Source of the DNA: Nocardia sp. BMG111209
GTDB lineage: Bacteria; Actinomycetota; Actinomycetes; Mycobacteriales; Mycobacteriaceae
Reading direction: 5' to 3'
Assembly (NCBI RefSeq): GCF_000381925.1
Contig: NZ_KB907307.1
Location: forward strand, 2,418,001-2,482,000
Length of the DNA stretch: 64,000 bases
A model generated the notes under the pieces. That model did no database searches, was not told the DNA's origin, and worked only from the letters and a program-made list of their open reading frames with translations. A program made the position numbers and the translations under genes. Below are positions 8,025 through 17,041 of this stretch, piece by piece. How positions within the stretch are numbered: the stretch's first letter is position 1; each line of letters opens with the position of its first letter.

Positions 8025-9197
8025 TCAGTGCCCGTGCTCGAAGGGAACGATGGTCGGCAAGGTGACACCGGGCGGAAGCACGACCTTGCCGTCGGGCCCG
8101 ATGGTGGCGGAATTCCGCGCCGGGATCGGCAATGCGGGATCGGGGCACAACCGGCCGGTCCCGTCACCGCAGATGCCCATCATGAAATACGAGCGCTTCT
8201 GGATATCGGCGGGCCACGATTCGGCGTGCATCCCGAACCACTGTGCGGGCAGGTTGTAGAAGACGAAGAAGAAGGTCGAGCAGGCGGCGAAGATCGCCAG
8301 GAATCGGGTGAACTGCCTGGTCACCGACCGGCCCTCGACCCGTTCGAGACCACGTTCGACGAAGGTCCGCCCCCGGTCGTCGGTGAAATACCGCAGCGCG
8401 CACAGCCCCGCCTGCACGGCCCCCCACATCAGCCCCTCGTACACCGGCCACTGGTAGTAATGACCGGCATTGATTGACAACGACTTGATCGCACCGGGAT
8501 AGGTGAACAGTCCCATCGGCATCAGGAACAAACCCTCGATCACCAGATCGAAGAAGATCGACCACACGATCAATACGCCGATCAGCCCGGCGTTACCGAT
8601 ATTCGGCCACTGCTTCTTGGTGCGGCGCATGATCCAGCAACCGAGGATCGTGCACAGCAGCACCCCGTAGGAATAACCCGGCGCATTCATCAGCAACGGC
8701 TCGGCCATCATATGGCCGGGTGCGCCGAACGACCGCCAGCCCGGGATGTCGAGAACCCAGGAACCCCGGTTCCACATCCAGGTGTTGTAGGTGCTCCAGG
8801 TATTGACGTAGTTCAGCAGCGGATCCTGGAAGAACAGCAGGCCACAGGCCACCAGCAGCATGCCGTCGGTGGTGATGCGCCGCTCCCGCCGCCACGGCCG
8901 GACGATGAACCAGTAGATGCCGACCGGCAGGCCGACCAGGATCACGATCGTCCAGGTCAGCAGGATCGCCTTCATCAGCGTCGGCGGATCACTCGGCCCC
9001 TTGGGCACGCGAACGAAATTGGGCCCGGTGAGCCACCGGATCCATACGTAGAGCTGGAAAGCCAGGATCAGACCGCCGAGGGCGGCCCAGAGCCGGACCG
9101 GTGTGACTCCGGGCCGCGCCGGGGCGCCCAGAGAGGTTGCGGCACTGAGTGATTCGGTGAGGGCGGGTGCTTCGATCTTCTCCGACAGGTCGGTCAC
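8025..9197 (-). CDS. AveC-like (spirocyclase family) membrane protein
   Basis: 390 residues with about seven hydrophobic helices. Polar motifs lie between them: QDPLLNYVNTWSTYN, NRGSWVLDIPGW and VYEGLMWG. These match my recollection of the AveC-like family, named for the avermectin spirocyclase/dehydratase and frequent in mycolate actinomycetes, where most members are uncharacterised. AAGGAGG precedes the GTG start. It is the first gene of the operon with the MoxR and VWA genes. A palindrome at 9240-9257 lies 43 bp upstream and a divergent TetR gene follows. Whether it is an enzyme or an anchor is not known. Confidence 0.78.
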   Translation of the reverse strand: MTDLSEKIEAPALTESLSAATSLGAPARPGVTPVRLWAALGGLILAFQLYVWIRWLTGPNFVRVPKGPSDPPTLMKAILLTWTIVILVGLPVGIYWFIVRPWRRERRITTDGMLLVACGLLFFQDPLLNYVNTWSTYNTWMWNRGSWVLDIPGWRSFGAPGHMMAEPLLMNAPGYSYGVLLCTILGCWIMRRTKKQWPNIGNAGLIGVLIVWSIFFDLVIEGLFLMPMGLFTYPGAIKSLSINAGHYYQWPVYEGLMWGAVQAGLCALRYFTDDRGRTFVERGLERVEGRSVTRQFTRFLAIFAACSTFFFVFYNLPAQWFGMHAESWPADIQKRSYFMMGICGDGTGRLCPDPALPIPARNSATIGPDGKVVLPPGVTLPTIVPFEHGH

Positions 9198-9239
9198 GAC
9201 ACTGCCTCCTTCCGGACTGCGATATCCGACGTTTCACCA

Positions 9240-9257
9240 AGATACTCAGTAGTATCT
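9240..9257. promoter_or_regulatory. Palindromic TetR operator candidate
   Basis: AGATACT (9240-9246) and AGTATCT (9251-9257) are exact inverted repeats with a CAGT centre. The site lies in the 96-bp gap between the AveC-like operon and the divergent TetR gene, the standard position for a repressor that controls both itself and the operon. Confidence 0.7.
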
Positions 9258-9293
9258 AAGGGGGCAATAGGTCTCGGAGATTCTGCTGGCATA

Positions 9294-9917
9294 ATGGCGA
9301 TCATGATCGAACGCTGGACCCGGGAGCGACGTGTGGAGCACACCCGCGCGCTGCTGCTGGACGCCGCGGAGCAGGTCTTCGCCGAAAAGGGCTTCATGTC
9401 GGCGACTCTCGACGACATCGCCTACACGGCCGGCTACACGAAGGGCGCGATCTACAAGCACTTCGGCGCGAAGGAAGTTCTCTTCCTCGAGGTCAGTGAT
9501 CGGTACTGGCGGCGCTACTTCGACACGTTCACCGAGGTGCTGTCCGCGGCCACCGAGGTCGGGGCATACGAACTCGACGAGGTGGCCCGGCTGTGGCGCC
9601 GGCTCAGCGAGGAGCGCGGCGGTGGCGAACACGCCGCGCTGGGACACGAATTCACGCTGTACCTACTGCGCAATCCCGAGGCCCGCGACCGCGTGGCGGA
9701 CAAGCGGACGGAGGTCGTCCAGGCGCTGGCACAGTACATCGTCGAAGGCACCGACCGGATCGGCGCCACCCTGCTCATTCCCGCGCTGACCTTCGCACAC
9801 GTGCTCATCGCCACCACCGACTCCGTCGAACTGGGCAGCCGGCTCGACGACATCGACCTCTACCGGCCCGTCCTCGAGATGTACATGTCGGCCATCAAAC
9901 TGCCACGGCCACAATGA
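9294..9917 (+). CDS. TetR/AcrR-family transcriptional regulator
   Basis: 207 residues. The N-terminal helix-turn-helix has the classic layout: LLLDAAEQVFAEKGF, then TLDDIAYTAGYTKGAIYKHF, with an acyl-binding-type helical C-terminal domain. It is divergent from the AveC/MoxR/VWA operon with a palindromic operator between, so it most likely represses that operon in response to a small ligand. Two possible ATG starts are 9 bp apart; neither has a strong ribosome site. Confidence 0.92.
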   Translation: MAIMIERWTRERRVEHTRALLLDAAEQVFAEKGFMSATLDDIAYTAGYTKGAIYKHFGAKEVLFLEVSDRYWRRYFDTFTEVLSAATEVGAYELDEVARLWRRLSEERGGGEHAALGHEFTLYLLRNPEARDRVADKRTEVVQALAQYIVEGTDRIGATLLIPALTFAHVLIATTDSVELGSRLDDIDLYRPVLEMYMSAIKLPRPQ

Positions 9918-9924
9918 CTCCGGA

Positions 9925-10767
9925 TCAGGCGGTAACCCGACCGGCGCCCGCCGGGAGCGCACCGAGCCGGTAACTGGCCGAGGTCACCTGGTCCATGAAA
10001 TTCTCGTGATAGATGCGAGCGGCCGTGTCCTGCTCGGCAGCCCCGACCGCCACCATGAGCGGGATCAGATGGTCCTCGGCCGGGTGACTCTCCCGCGCAC
10101 TCGGCGCCTGTGCCCAGTCCAGCAGCCGCTGCGTGCGCTGCCCGGGTGCGGAATGCACGACGGATTCGGTCAGCCAGTGCTCGAACTCGCCGGAGGCCAC
10201 GGCCGCCTCGGGCCCGAATTTGCGGAGATTGTGATAGCTGAACCCACTGCCGACGATCAATACCCCCTCACCACGCAGCGGCGCGAGCGCCCTGCCGGCG
10301 GCCAGATGCGCGGCCGGATCGTAGCCGGATCGCAGCGACAGCTGCAGGATCGGGACATCGGCCTCCGGATACATCACGAACAGCGGCGCGAACGTCCCGT
10401 GATCGAAGCCCCGGTCCGCATCGAAGCGAACCTCGATGTCGGCCTCGCGCAACAGTTCCCCGACCCGCGCGGCGACATCGGGTGCACCCGGCGCGGGATA
10501 CCGCAGGTGATAGGTGAATTCGGGGAACCCGCCGTAGTCGTAGTACATCGGCGGATTCGGGTGGGTCTGCACGGTGAACGCGGACTCCTCCCAGTGCGCG
10601 GAAACCACCAGTACCGCACGGGGTTTCAGGCCGAGCTCGGCGGGGATCGCGCGCAGCGATTCCCGCAGATTGCTCCAGTCACCCGGCAGCTGATCCTCGA
10701 GCCACGGCCAGGGGCCGCCGCCGTGGGAGACGAAATAGGTGGGCAACACGATGCCGGGCGAACTCAT
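9925..10767 (-). CDS. LigB-type extradiol / DOPA dioxygenase family protein
   Basis: 280 residues. Typical class III extradiol features are present: the N-terminal TYFVSHGGGPW (metal His), SAHWEE, DHGTFAPLFVMYPEADVP and GSGFSYHNL. These match 4,5-DOPA dioxygenase (YgiD-like) proteins, which cleave catecholic rings with a non-haem metal. The ATG at 10767 starts the canonical MSSPGIVLPTYF. The gene is convergent with the TetR gene (7-bp gap), and a GyrI-like gene lies upstream in the same direction. Confidence 0.9.
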   Translation of the reverse strand: MSSPGIVLPTYFVSHGGGPWPWLEDQLPGDWSNLRESLRAIPAELGLKPRAVLVVSAHWEESAFTVQTHPNPPMYYDYGGFPEFTYHLRYPAPGAPDVAARVGELLREADIEVRFDADRGFDHGTFAPLFVMYPEADVPILQLSLRSGYDPAAHLAAGRALAPLRGEGVLIVGSGFSYHNLRKFGPEAAVASGEFEHWLTESVVHSAPGQRTQRLLDWAQAPSARESHPAEDHLIPLMVAVGAAEQDTAARIYHENFMDQVTSASYRLGALPAGAGRVTA

Positions 10768-10846
10768 GATCCGATTATCACCCCGCCGCGAATCGGTCTC
10801 CCCACCAGGTACTTTCGGATGCCGCAGCATGGCGGCGTCTCCGGTC

Positions 10847-11497
10847 TCAGCCCGGCAGACCGAGTGCGGGTACCGGCCGTGCGGTCGCCACGACGGGTTG
10901 CCGCAGAATGGTCCGCAATGCGCCGGGCTCGGTCCTGCGCAGGTCACTGAGATAGATCTCGTGGTGTTTCCCCACCATCCGGAGGCCCGCTCCCGGGATG
11001 AACTCGTCGTGCATCCGGCGCAGCGTTTCGGCCTCGTCGTCGAACGACCCGATGTGCAGGGTCTGCACACAGTGCGACTCCGCGAGCGTCTCCAGCCGCA
11101 CCCGATCGAGTCCGCTCGGCGGATTCTTCGCGGCGACCTTCGCAACAGCCGCCCGGAACATCTCGCGAGTGATCCACTCGGGCACCATCGACATCATCGT
11201 CCAGTCCCAGTGCGACTTGTCCCTGGCGGTGGTGAACGTCGCCATATCCGCCGACCACCACAACCCCTCCAGCGGCATGACGACATAGTCCCGGTCGAGG
11301 TCCTGTTTACTGGCGAACTTCAGTTTGTACGCCACCGGATACAGCGCCTCGACCGCGGCGGTGAACTCCGGAGCGGAGTTCGGATCGCCGTGCCCGTCGA
11401 TCATGAGGTACCGCATCGGCGGCACCTCGAGAATGCGGAACTCGCCGCCCTTCGCCCGGTAGGAGTCGAGGGTCTTCTTGAAATCCGTCTTCGTCAT
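10847..11497 (-). CDS. GyrI-like small-molecule-binding protein
   Basis: 216 residues. FRILEVPPMRYLMIDGHGDPNS, then YPVAYKLKF, PLEGLWW and HEIYLSDLRR, match the stand-alone GyrI-like (SHOCT/BmrR effector-domain) family of about 210 residues. Of two nearby ATGs the second (11497) was chosen: GGGAGG lies 6 bp before it but directly abuts the first (11503). Members bind, and sometimes hydrolyse, hydrophobic toxic compounds. It may share a transcript with the dioxygenase 79 bp downstream. Confidence 0.83.
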   Translation of the reverse strand: MTKTDFKKTLDSYRAKGGEFRILEVPPMRYLMIDGHGDPNSAPEFTAAVEALYPVAYKLKFASKQDLDRDYVVMPLEGLWWSADMATFTTARDKSHWDWTMMSMVPEWITREMFRAAVAKVAAKNPPSGLDRVRLETLAESHCVQTLHIGSFDDEAETLRRMHDEFIPGAGLRMVGKHHEIYLSDLRRTEPGALRTILRQPVVATARPVPALGLPG

Positions 11498-11518
11498 CGC
11501 CATCCTCCCGCAGCCACC

Positions 11519-11731
11519 TTATCGAATACGCTCCTCGCCGACGGTGCGGCCGGCCCGCTCCCGAAGCGTCCGGCGGCGGTACCGAGAAGCGTTGGGGCCG
11601 AAAGGGATCCAGCTGGCCACGGCGGACGCCACGACGCAGATCGCGCCCCACAACGTGGCGCGCGCGAAGCCGTGCGCGTGAGATGATGCGCTTCGAGGAT
11701 CTGCGGGGTCGCCGGCGAGCAGACCGGTCAC
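11519..11731 (-). CDS. Possible small single-helix membrane protein
   Basis: A 70-residue frame whose GTG start overlaps the stop of the dienelactone-hydrolase gene by 4 bp (GTGA), as coupled genes do. Residues ~24-43 (ATLWGAICVVASAVASWIPF) form one hydrophobic helix, and the tail is strongly basic. It could instead be the remnant of a transporter C-terminus. No family recognised. Confidence 0.35.
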   Translation of the reverse strand: MTGLLAGDPADPRSASSHAHGFARATLWGAICVVASAVASWIPFGPNASRYRRRTLRERAGRTVGEERIR

Positions 11732-12552
11732 CTTTCGGGCATGTCACGACGAATCTGGTGTTCAGCAGCCCGGTGCACCGACGCGCCTTGCCGGCCGCGC
11801 AGAGTGCGGTCGAACAGGGCGAATAGTTCGCGGTAGTGCCGTTCGGCGGCTCCGGGGTCGTAGGCGGCGGTGTCGGACTGGGTGTAGCCGTGCTGGACTC
11901 CCTCGTACACCTCGGTGCGGTGCCGGACGCCGGCCGCGGCGAGCGCCTCGTCGAATCGGGAGATGTGTTCCACAGTCATGTGGTGGTCCTCGCCGGCGTG
12001 GGCGAAATACAGCTCCGCGGTGATATTTCCGACGATCAGGTGCGGACTGTCCGGAGCGTCGGTGACGAGCGGGCCGCCGTGGAATCCGGCCACCGCCGCG
12101 ACCCGATCGGGGAACATGGCGGCGGCCCACACCACCAGCCGCGCACCCATGCAATAGCCGGTCAGGCCGACCTTCCCCGCGGCGACCCGCGGCGACGCCG
12201 CGAGCCACTCGAGGTAGGCGCCGACATCGGAACGCAGGAGCTCCGGGGTCAGCTCGCGGATCATCGGGAAGACCTGCCGGAGGATCTCCGGCCGCTGTGC
12301 GGGGTCGATGAAGTCCGGCAGCTCGATCACCGGCGCCTGCCCGTGCCGGTAGTAGGCGTTCGGAAGCAGGACCGTATAGCCGTGTGCGGCAATACGATCG
12401 GCCAGCGACCGCAGACTCGGCCGCAGTCCGAAGCCGTCCTGGATCACCAGCACCCCCGGATGGACGGCGCCGTCGTCGGGGTAGGCGAGATACGCGTCGG
12501 CGGCACCGTCGGGTGTCCGCACGTCGACCGATATACCGTGCACTGTTGTCAT
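11728..12552 (-). CDS. Dienelactone hydrolase family protein
   Basis: 274 residues. The dienelactone-hydrolase signature is intact: nucleophile Cys134 in GYCMGA, Asp189 in HAGEDHHMT and His221 in GVQHGYT, with VIQDGFGL near the N-terminus. AGGAGG precedes the ATG by about 8 bp. These enzymes hydrolyse lactones or esters in aromatic degradation, though many family members have other substrates. No further aromatic pathway genes flank it except the LigB-type dioxygenase about 1 kb downstream. Confidence 0.9.
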   Translation of the reverse strand: MTTVHGISVDVRTPDGAADAYLAYPDDGAVHPGVLVIQDGFGLRPSLRSLADRIAAHGYTVLLPNAYYRHGQAPVIELPDFIDPAQRPEILRQVFPMIRELTPELLRSDVGAYLEWLAASPRVAAGKVGLTGYCMGARLVVWAAAMFPDRVAAVAGFHGGPLVTDAPDSPHLIVGNITAELYFAHAGEDHHMTVEHISRFDEALAAAGVRHRTEVYEGVQHGYTQSDTAAYDPGAAERHYRELFALFDRTLRGRQGASVHRAAEHQIRRDMPER

Positions 12553-12939
12553 TGTCGAATCCTCCTGTCGTGGTTGATGTCCGGTGATCAACACGACGAA
12601 GGCGGAGCTCGCGCACCACCGCAGGATTTTCGATCGAGAAGCGGGCCGGCAGCTGCCCGCGCGGCGCTCAGAACAGCACCGGGTAACCAATCCGTGTGTG
12701 GCGCAACGCCGTCCCGGTAGTCATCGCCTCACACCGTAGCCCACCGGGCGGGACAGATGCCACCTCGCCGGAAACCTCCCGAGGGCCGGCCGCGACGAAC
12801 TTCTACATTCGTTGTAGAAATTATTTCCGGATTGGGGAAAAATCGGAGTCGCGGTGGCCGGTGCGATGATGGCCGGGACTCGGCCGTTGCGCTCACAGCA
12901 CGCGCCGGCCACCGCGCCATCACCGCGGTCCGTCGATCC
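12553..12939. promoter_or_regulatory. 387-bp gap with a 19-bp dyad at 12801-12819
   Basis: No credible gene. The central part is unusually AT-rich for this genome and holds TTCTACA (12801-12807) and TGTAGAA (12813-12819), exact inverted repeats around TTCGT. The CTACA...TGTAG core resembles BlaI/MecI-type operators, but no such repressor gene is nearby. The dyad lies about 250 bp upstream of the dienelactone-hydrolase start. Confidence 0.45.
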
Positions 12940-14175
12940 TCAACCGAGAGCGGTGAGCAGCGCGGTCAACGCCTGGGTCTCGGCGGCCGGGTCCGGTGTG
13001 TGGGCCCGGACGGCCTTCAAGGCGTCGTCGATGCGACCGTCGAGCACCTTCCACGCGGCCTTGTCCATCGGTTGCAGGGTGTCCTGGTCCTGGTCCCACG
13101 CCGTCTCGAGATCCTTGATGCGGCTCTTGGCGGCGCTCTGCTGACCGGCGCGGACATCGGCGAGCGTATCCGCGGTGACGGTACGGAAACGGGCCGTCTC
13201 AGCGGCCGGGAAATGGCCGGTCACCGCTCCGGCCGAGGCCACGGTGGGACCGGACTCCTCGTCGCTTCCGCCGGCGGAGTGCGGCTGCCCGGAGGCCCAG
13301 ATCAGCAGCGCCCCGGCCGCAATCGCGACCACCGCGTAGTAGGCGAGTCCGGCCCGTTCCCGCGCGGGCACGGATTCCCGTGCGGCCGGCGCCTGTTCCC
13401 CGTCGCCGATCACATCCCGGCGAGTGCGAGTGAGATAGACGACGACAGCCAGGATCGCCGCGAGGAACACCACACTGGTCACCGCGGTCCCGAATCCGAG
13501 GCCGTGGGCACTGCGGGGCGAGGCCAGCCAGTCGCCGAGGTTCGCGCCGAGCGGGCGAGTCAGCACGTACGCCAGCCAGAACGACAGCACGGCATTCGCG
13601 CCGAAGCGCCGGCCGAGCACGATCGCGGCGATCAGACCGGCCGGCAGCAGCACCGACACTCCCGGGCCCCACCCGGTCAGGTCCAGGGTCCAGTCACCGG
13701 CGGCGGTGCCGAGCGCGAAGGTCACCAGGACCGCCAGCCAGTAGAACAACTCGCGCGGCGTGGTCACGATGCTGTGGATCGACAATGTCCGTTCCCGGAC
13801 GTACCAGACCCCGAAGACCACCGCGAGCACGGCGGCGAAGACACCGGTGCTCAGGGCCAGCGACACCGAGAGGTTGTCGGTGAGGATATCGGTGTACAGC
13901 GTGCCGGTCACGCTCACCACCACGACGGTCAGCCAATATGCCAGCGGCACATAGCGATCCAGCCACAGCTGCCAGCCCAGCACCACGGCGAGCACGACCG
14001 TGAACAACACCGCGGTCAGGGACAGCCCGACCCCGAGGGAGGTGTTGATCCAATCGGCGAAACTCTCCCCCACCGTGGTGCACAGGATCTTGATGACCCA
14101 GAACCACAGCGTGACCTCGGGCACCTTGCTCAACATGCGGCGTGTCCCGCCGCCTCCGGAATTCGTCTCGTCCAT
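12940..14175 (-). CDS. Polytopic membrane protein (COG4705-like)
   Basis: 411 residues. The first ~260 residues contain about eight hydrophobic helices in two similar halves. Conserved LSKVPEVTLWFWVIKIL, TTVGESFADW and GWGPGVSVLLPAG resemble the COG4705/DUF347 family of predicted membrane-anchored proteins. A ninth helix is followed by a soluble, charged C-terminal ~130-residue tail. That tail is unusual for the core family and looks helical. The start at 14175 gives MDETNSGGGG before the conserved segment; the ribosome site is weak. It lies 105 bp downstream of the response-regulator gene in the same direction. Function unknown. Confidence 0.75.
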   Translation of the reverse strand: MDETNSGGGGTRRMLSKVPEVTLWFWVIKILCTTVGESFADWINTSLGVGLSLTAVLFTVVLAVVLGWQLWLDRYVPLAYWLTVVVVSVTGTLYTDILTDNLSVSLALSTGVFAAVLAVVFGVWYVRERTLSIHSIVTTPRELFYWLAVLVTFALGTAAGDWTLDLTGWGPGVSVLLPAGLIAAIVLGRRFGANAVLSFWLAYVLTRPLGANLGDWLASPRSAHGLGFGTAVTSVVFLAAILAVVVYLTRTRRDVIGDGEQAPAARESVPARERAGLAYYAVVAIAAGALLIWASGQPHSAGGSDEESGPTVASAGAVTGHFPAAETARFRTVTADTLADVRAGQQSAAKSRIKDLETAWDQDQDTLQPMDKAAWKVLDGRIDDALKAVRAHTPDPAAETQALTALLTALG

Positions 14176-14280
14176 CACAGCCCGGACGGTAGCGACCGGC
14201 CGCTGTGACGACGCTGAGGACGATCCCGGCCACCCCGGGCTCGACGGCACACACCGGGCGCCGGGAATGTGCCGACCCGC

Positions 14281-14955
14281 TCACGGCCGTGAGCGCAACC
14301 GATAGCCGACGCCACGAACCGTTTCGATGGTCCGCCGATGGAACGGGACATCGATCTTGCGCCGCAGGTAACTGATATAGACCTCGACCACATTCTCGTT
14401 GGTGGACAGTGCGTTCCAGACCGCGACCCGGATCTGATCCTTGGTGACGATCTCGTCGACATGACGCATCAGCAATTCCAGCAGACCGGACTCGCGTCGC
14501 GTCAGCGCGATCGCGGTCCGGCCCCGGAACACCTGGCGCTGAGGCACATTCAACGTCAACCCCGCCGCCACCACGATGTCCGGCATCGGATTCACCTGAT
14601 GACGACGCGCCAGGGCACGCAACCGGGCCACCAGCACGAGGAACGAGAACGGTTTCGTCAGATAATCATCGGCGCCGAGATCGAGAGCCTCGGCCTGCAC
14701 CCGCTCGTCGCCGACGCCGGACACGATCATCACCGGGGTGTGAATTCCGTGCCGCCGCAGATCATTCGCCAATTCGTGCTCCCGCGTGCCCGGCAGCACG
14801 ACATCGATGATCAGCACGTCGTATCGCCCGGCGGCGGCCAGCCGGAACCCTTCGACCGCATCGTGTACGACATCCACGACCACCTGCTCGGCCGCGAGAC
14901 GGTTGCGCAGCACCTCCGTGCACCGCCCGTCGTCGTCGACGATCAGCACCCGCAC
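14281..14955 (-). CDS. OmpR/PhoB-type response regulator (orphan)
   Basis: 224 residues. The receiver domain has acidic residues 7-9, phospho-acceptor Asp51 in LIIDVVLPG and the Lys of LTKPFSF. A winged-helix DNA-binding domain follows, ending YISYLRRKID ... ETVRGVGYRLRSRP. The GTG start at 14955 has AGGAG 7 bp upstream. No histidine kinase lies next to it in the window, so its signal is unknown. The divergent PAP2-family gene and the co-directional membrane-protein gene are plausible targets. Confidence 0.93.
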   Translation of the reverse strand: MRVLIVDDDGRCTEVLRNRLAAEQVVVDVVHDAVEGFRLAAAGRYDVLIIDVVLPGTREHELANDLRRHGIHTPVMIVSGVGDERVQAEALDLGADDYLTKPFSFLVLVARLRALARRHQVNPMPDIVVAAGLTLNVPQRQVFRGRTAIALTRRESGLLELLMRHVDEIVTKDQIRVAVWNALSTNENVVEVYISYLRRKIDVPFHRRTIETVRGVGYRLRSRP

Positions 14956-15157
14956 GGTCCGACTCCTGTTACGCACAGCGGCATGACGATTCAGCCGTGC
15001 CAGCCGAAGTGATACGTGAGAGCCATGACGTCCTGTCCGGAGAGATCGTGTCGCGGTCGCGGCCAGCCTGACAAGACGCGGCTGAGAGCACGCTGAGAAC
15101 CGGACGTGGTCACCGGTTCGGCACCGCCGGTCAACGGCCGCGCTCAGGGTCCTCACA

Positions 15158-16006
15158 GTGCGCGACGACGACACTGCCGGCATGTCCGCAACCATCGATC
15201 TGCTCCACGACCTGATCACCGAGGTCCGAACAGAGTCGTTCACTGCCGAGATCGCGATCGGGTCGGCCGCGATCTGCGGATCGGTGATCGCGGGATCGGT
15301 TGTCGCGCAACGATGGCGGCCGCACGCCGGGACATCGGAGCAGTTCGGGTGGCGGCTGGCACGAATGGTCGCGGCGGCGATGGCATTCGCCGTACTGAGT
15401 GTGCAGGTGTCCCTGTCGGGATGGTTGACCGCGGCGGACGCACCGATGCTGCACTGGCCGGCCGACCACCGGTCCTCGGGCTGGACGCGGACCGCACGGA
15501 TCGTCACCGAGGTGAGCGGCCTGCCGGTGACCGCGTTGCTCGGGCTGTCGGCAGGGCTGATCCTGTGGCGCCGCCACTCGCCGGGTGCGGCGGCGATGCT
15601 GCTCGGATGTGTGGCCGCCGCAGCGGTCGCCGGTCCGCTCGGCGCACTCGTCGTGGGCCGGGCCGCGCCGCCCGTGATTCCCGAATCGAGCTACTCCTTC
15701 CCCTCCGAGCACGTCACCACCACCACAGCTCTGGTCGGAGCGGTACTGGTCGCCTTCGGCGCAGGCGGGTCACGAGGCCGGTTGCGCACGGCGATCACCG
15801 CCGTCGGCGCGTCGGCCGTCGGCCTGGTCGGAGCGGCCCAGCTGTACCTCGGCGAGCACTGGCTGACCGACGTGGTCGGCGGCGTCCTGCTGGGATCGCT
15901 GATCGTGCTGACCGGATCGACGATCCGGCAACGATCGATACAGCCGGCCCTCCCCGGTGACAGCCCGATCACCGTGCTGCCGGTCGCCTCGCCACCGTCG
16001 GCATGA
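15158..16006 (+). CDS. PAP2-family membrane protein with altered motifs
   Basis: 282 residues with about six hydrophobic helices. The layout is that of PAP2 phosphatases, but key motifs deviate. Motif 2 reads FPSEH rather than PSGH. Motif 3 reads AQLYLGEHWLTD, with Gln where the conserved Arg of SRxxxxxH usually lies. Motif 1 (VVGRAAPP) is weak. The central His residues and the final Asp are kept. It may be a divergent lipid phosphatase or an inactive relative. Start: GTG 15158 (CAGGGT upstream) or ATG 15182. Divergent from the response regulator. Confidence 0.78.
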   Translation: MRDDDTAGMSATIDLLHDLITEVRTESFTAEIAIGSAAICGSVIAGSVVAQRWRPHAGTSEQFGWRLARMVAAAMAFAVLSVQVSLSGWLTAADAPMLHWPADHRSSGWTRTARIVTEVSGLPVTALLGLSAGLILWRRHSPGAAAMLLGCVAAAAVAGPLGALVVGRAAPPVIPESSYSFPSEHVTTTTALVGAVLVAFGAGGSRGRLRTAITAVGASAVGLVGAAQLYLGEHWLTDVVGGVLLGSLIVLTGSTIRQRSIQPALPGDSPITVLPVASPPSA

Positions 16007-16068
16007 ACCGTGTGCGGTGTACTGCCAGGTCCTCCCTTCCGGCCGGACCGCGTCCTAGGGTGGTGATC

Positions 16069-16947
16069 ATGGACAGCCGGAGCGAGGTGGGACAGTTCCT
16101 GCGGACCCGCCGGGCGCGAGTCACCCCCCGCGCCGCGGGTCTGGAGACCGGCGCCGGGCACCGGCGCGTACCCGGCCTGCGTCGCGAAGAGGTCGCGCTG
16201 CTGGCCGGAATCAGCGTGGACTATTACGCCCGTATGGAACGCGGCAACCTGACCGGAGTCTCCGACGACGTCCTCGACGCCGTGTCCCGGGCACTACAGC
16301 TCGACGTCGCCGAAACCCGGCACCTGCACGATCTCACCCGCGCCGGCCGCCTGCGGCCGCAGCCCACCCGCCGCAGCGGTCCCGGCTCCACCGACAAGGT
16401 GCCCCCGGCGCTGCAACGCTTCCTCGACGCGATCACCGGCACTCCCGTCTGGGTCCGCAATCAGCGCATGGACTTCATCGCCGCCAACCCGCTGGGCCGC
16501 GCGCTGCTCTCGCCACTGCTCGAGGATCCGTCCAACCGAAACAACAACGCGCGCTTCATGTTCCTCAATCCCGCCGCGCGCACCTACTACCCCGAGTGGG
16601 CTCGCGGCGCCGACGACATCGTCGCCACCCTGCGTGCCACCGCCGGCCGCAACCCACTCGACAAGGCACTCACCGACCTGATCGGCGAACTCGTCACTCG
16701 CAGTGACGATTTCCGCTACCGCTGGTCCGCGCACAACGTCCGCTTCCATCGCACCGGGATCAAACGCATCCACCACCCCGACGTCGGTGACCTCGAATTC
16801 GCCTACCAGGCAATGGAACTGGCCGACACCCCCGGCTGGACCCTGTTCGCCGCCACCACCGAACCCGGATCCCCCACCGAGGAACGCATCCACCTGCTCG
16901 GCAGCCTCGCCGCCACCCGCCACAGCGAGAACGCCGCCCCCGACTGA
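16069..16947 (+). CDS. MmyB-type helix-turn-helix regulator
   Basis: 292 residues. The N-terminal HTH has FLRTRRARVTP, then VPGLRREEVALLAGISVDYYARMERGN, the signature of the large actinobacterial MmyB family. The C-terminal ligand-binding part contains TPVWVRNQRMDFIAANPLG and FRYRWSAHNVRFHRTG. ATG 16069 was chosen because the family starts at MDSRSEVGQFL. An SDR follows 94 bp downstream in the same direction; this MmyB-SDR arrangement is common and suggests the SDR is its target. Confidence 0.93.
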   Translation: MDSRSEVGQFLRTRRARVTPRAAGLETGAGHRRVPGLRREEVALLAGISVDYYARMERGNLTGVSDDVLDAVSRALQLDVAETRHLHDLTRAGRLRPQPTRRSGPGSTDKVPPALQRFLDAITGTPVWVRNQRMDFIAANPLGRALLSPLLEDPSNRNNNARFMFLNPAARTYYPEWARGADDIVATLRATAGRNPLDKALTDLIGELVTRSDDFRYRWSAHNVRFHRTGIKRIHHPDVGDLEFAYQAMELADTPGWTLFAATTEPGSPTEERIHLLGSLAATRHSENAAPD

Positions 16948-17041
16948 CCGGTCCGGGCAACACCTCGCACCTCGACCGGGTCCGGAATCACCCGCGGCGA
17001 ACCATCAGACCGGCACACCCCACGAAGAAGGAGAATCCGTC

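Noticed and set aside
12757..14208. Long plus-strand frame rich in His, Arg and Gln
   Set aside because: Antisense to a clear polytopic membrane protein; composition reflects the complement of hydrophobic codons.
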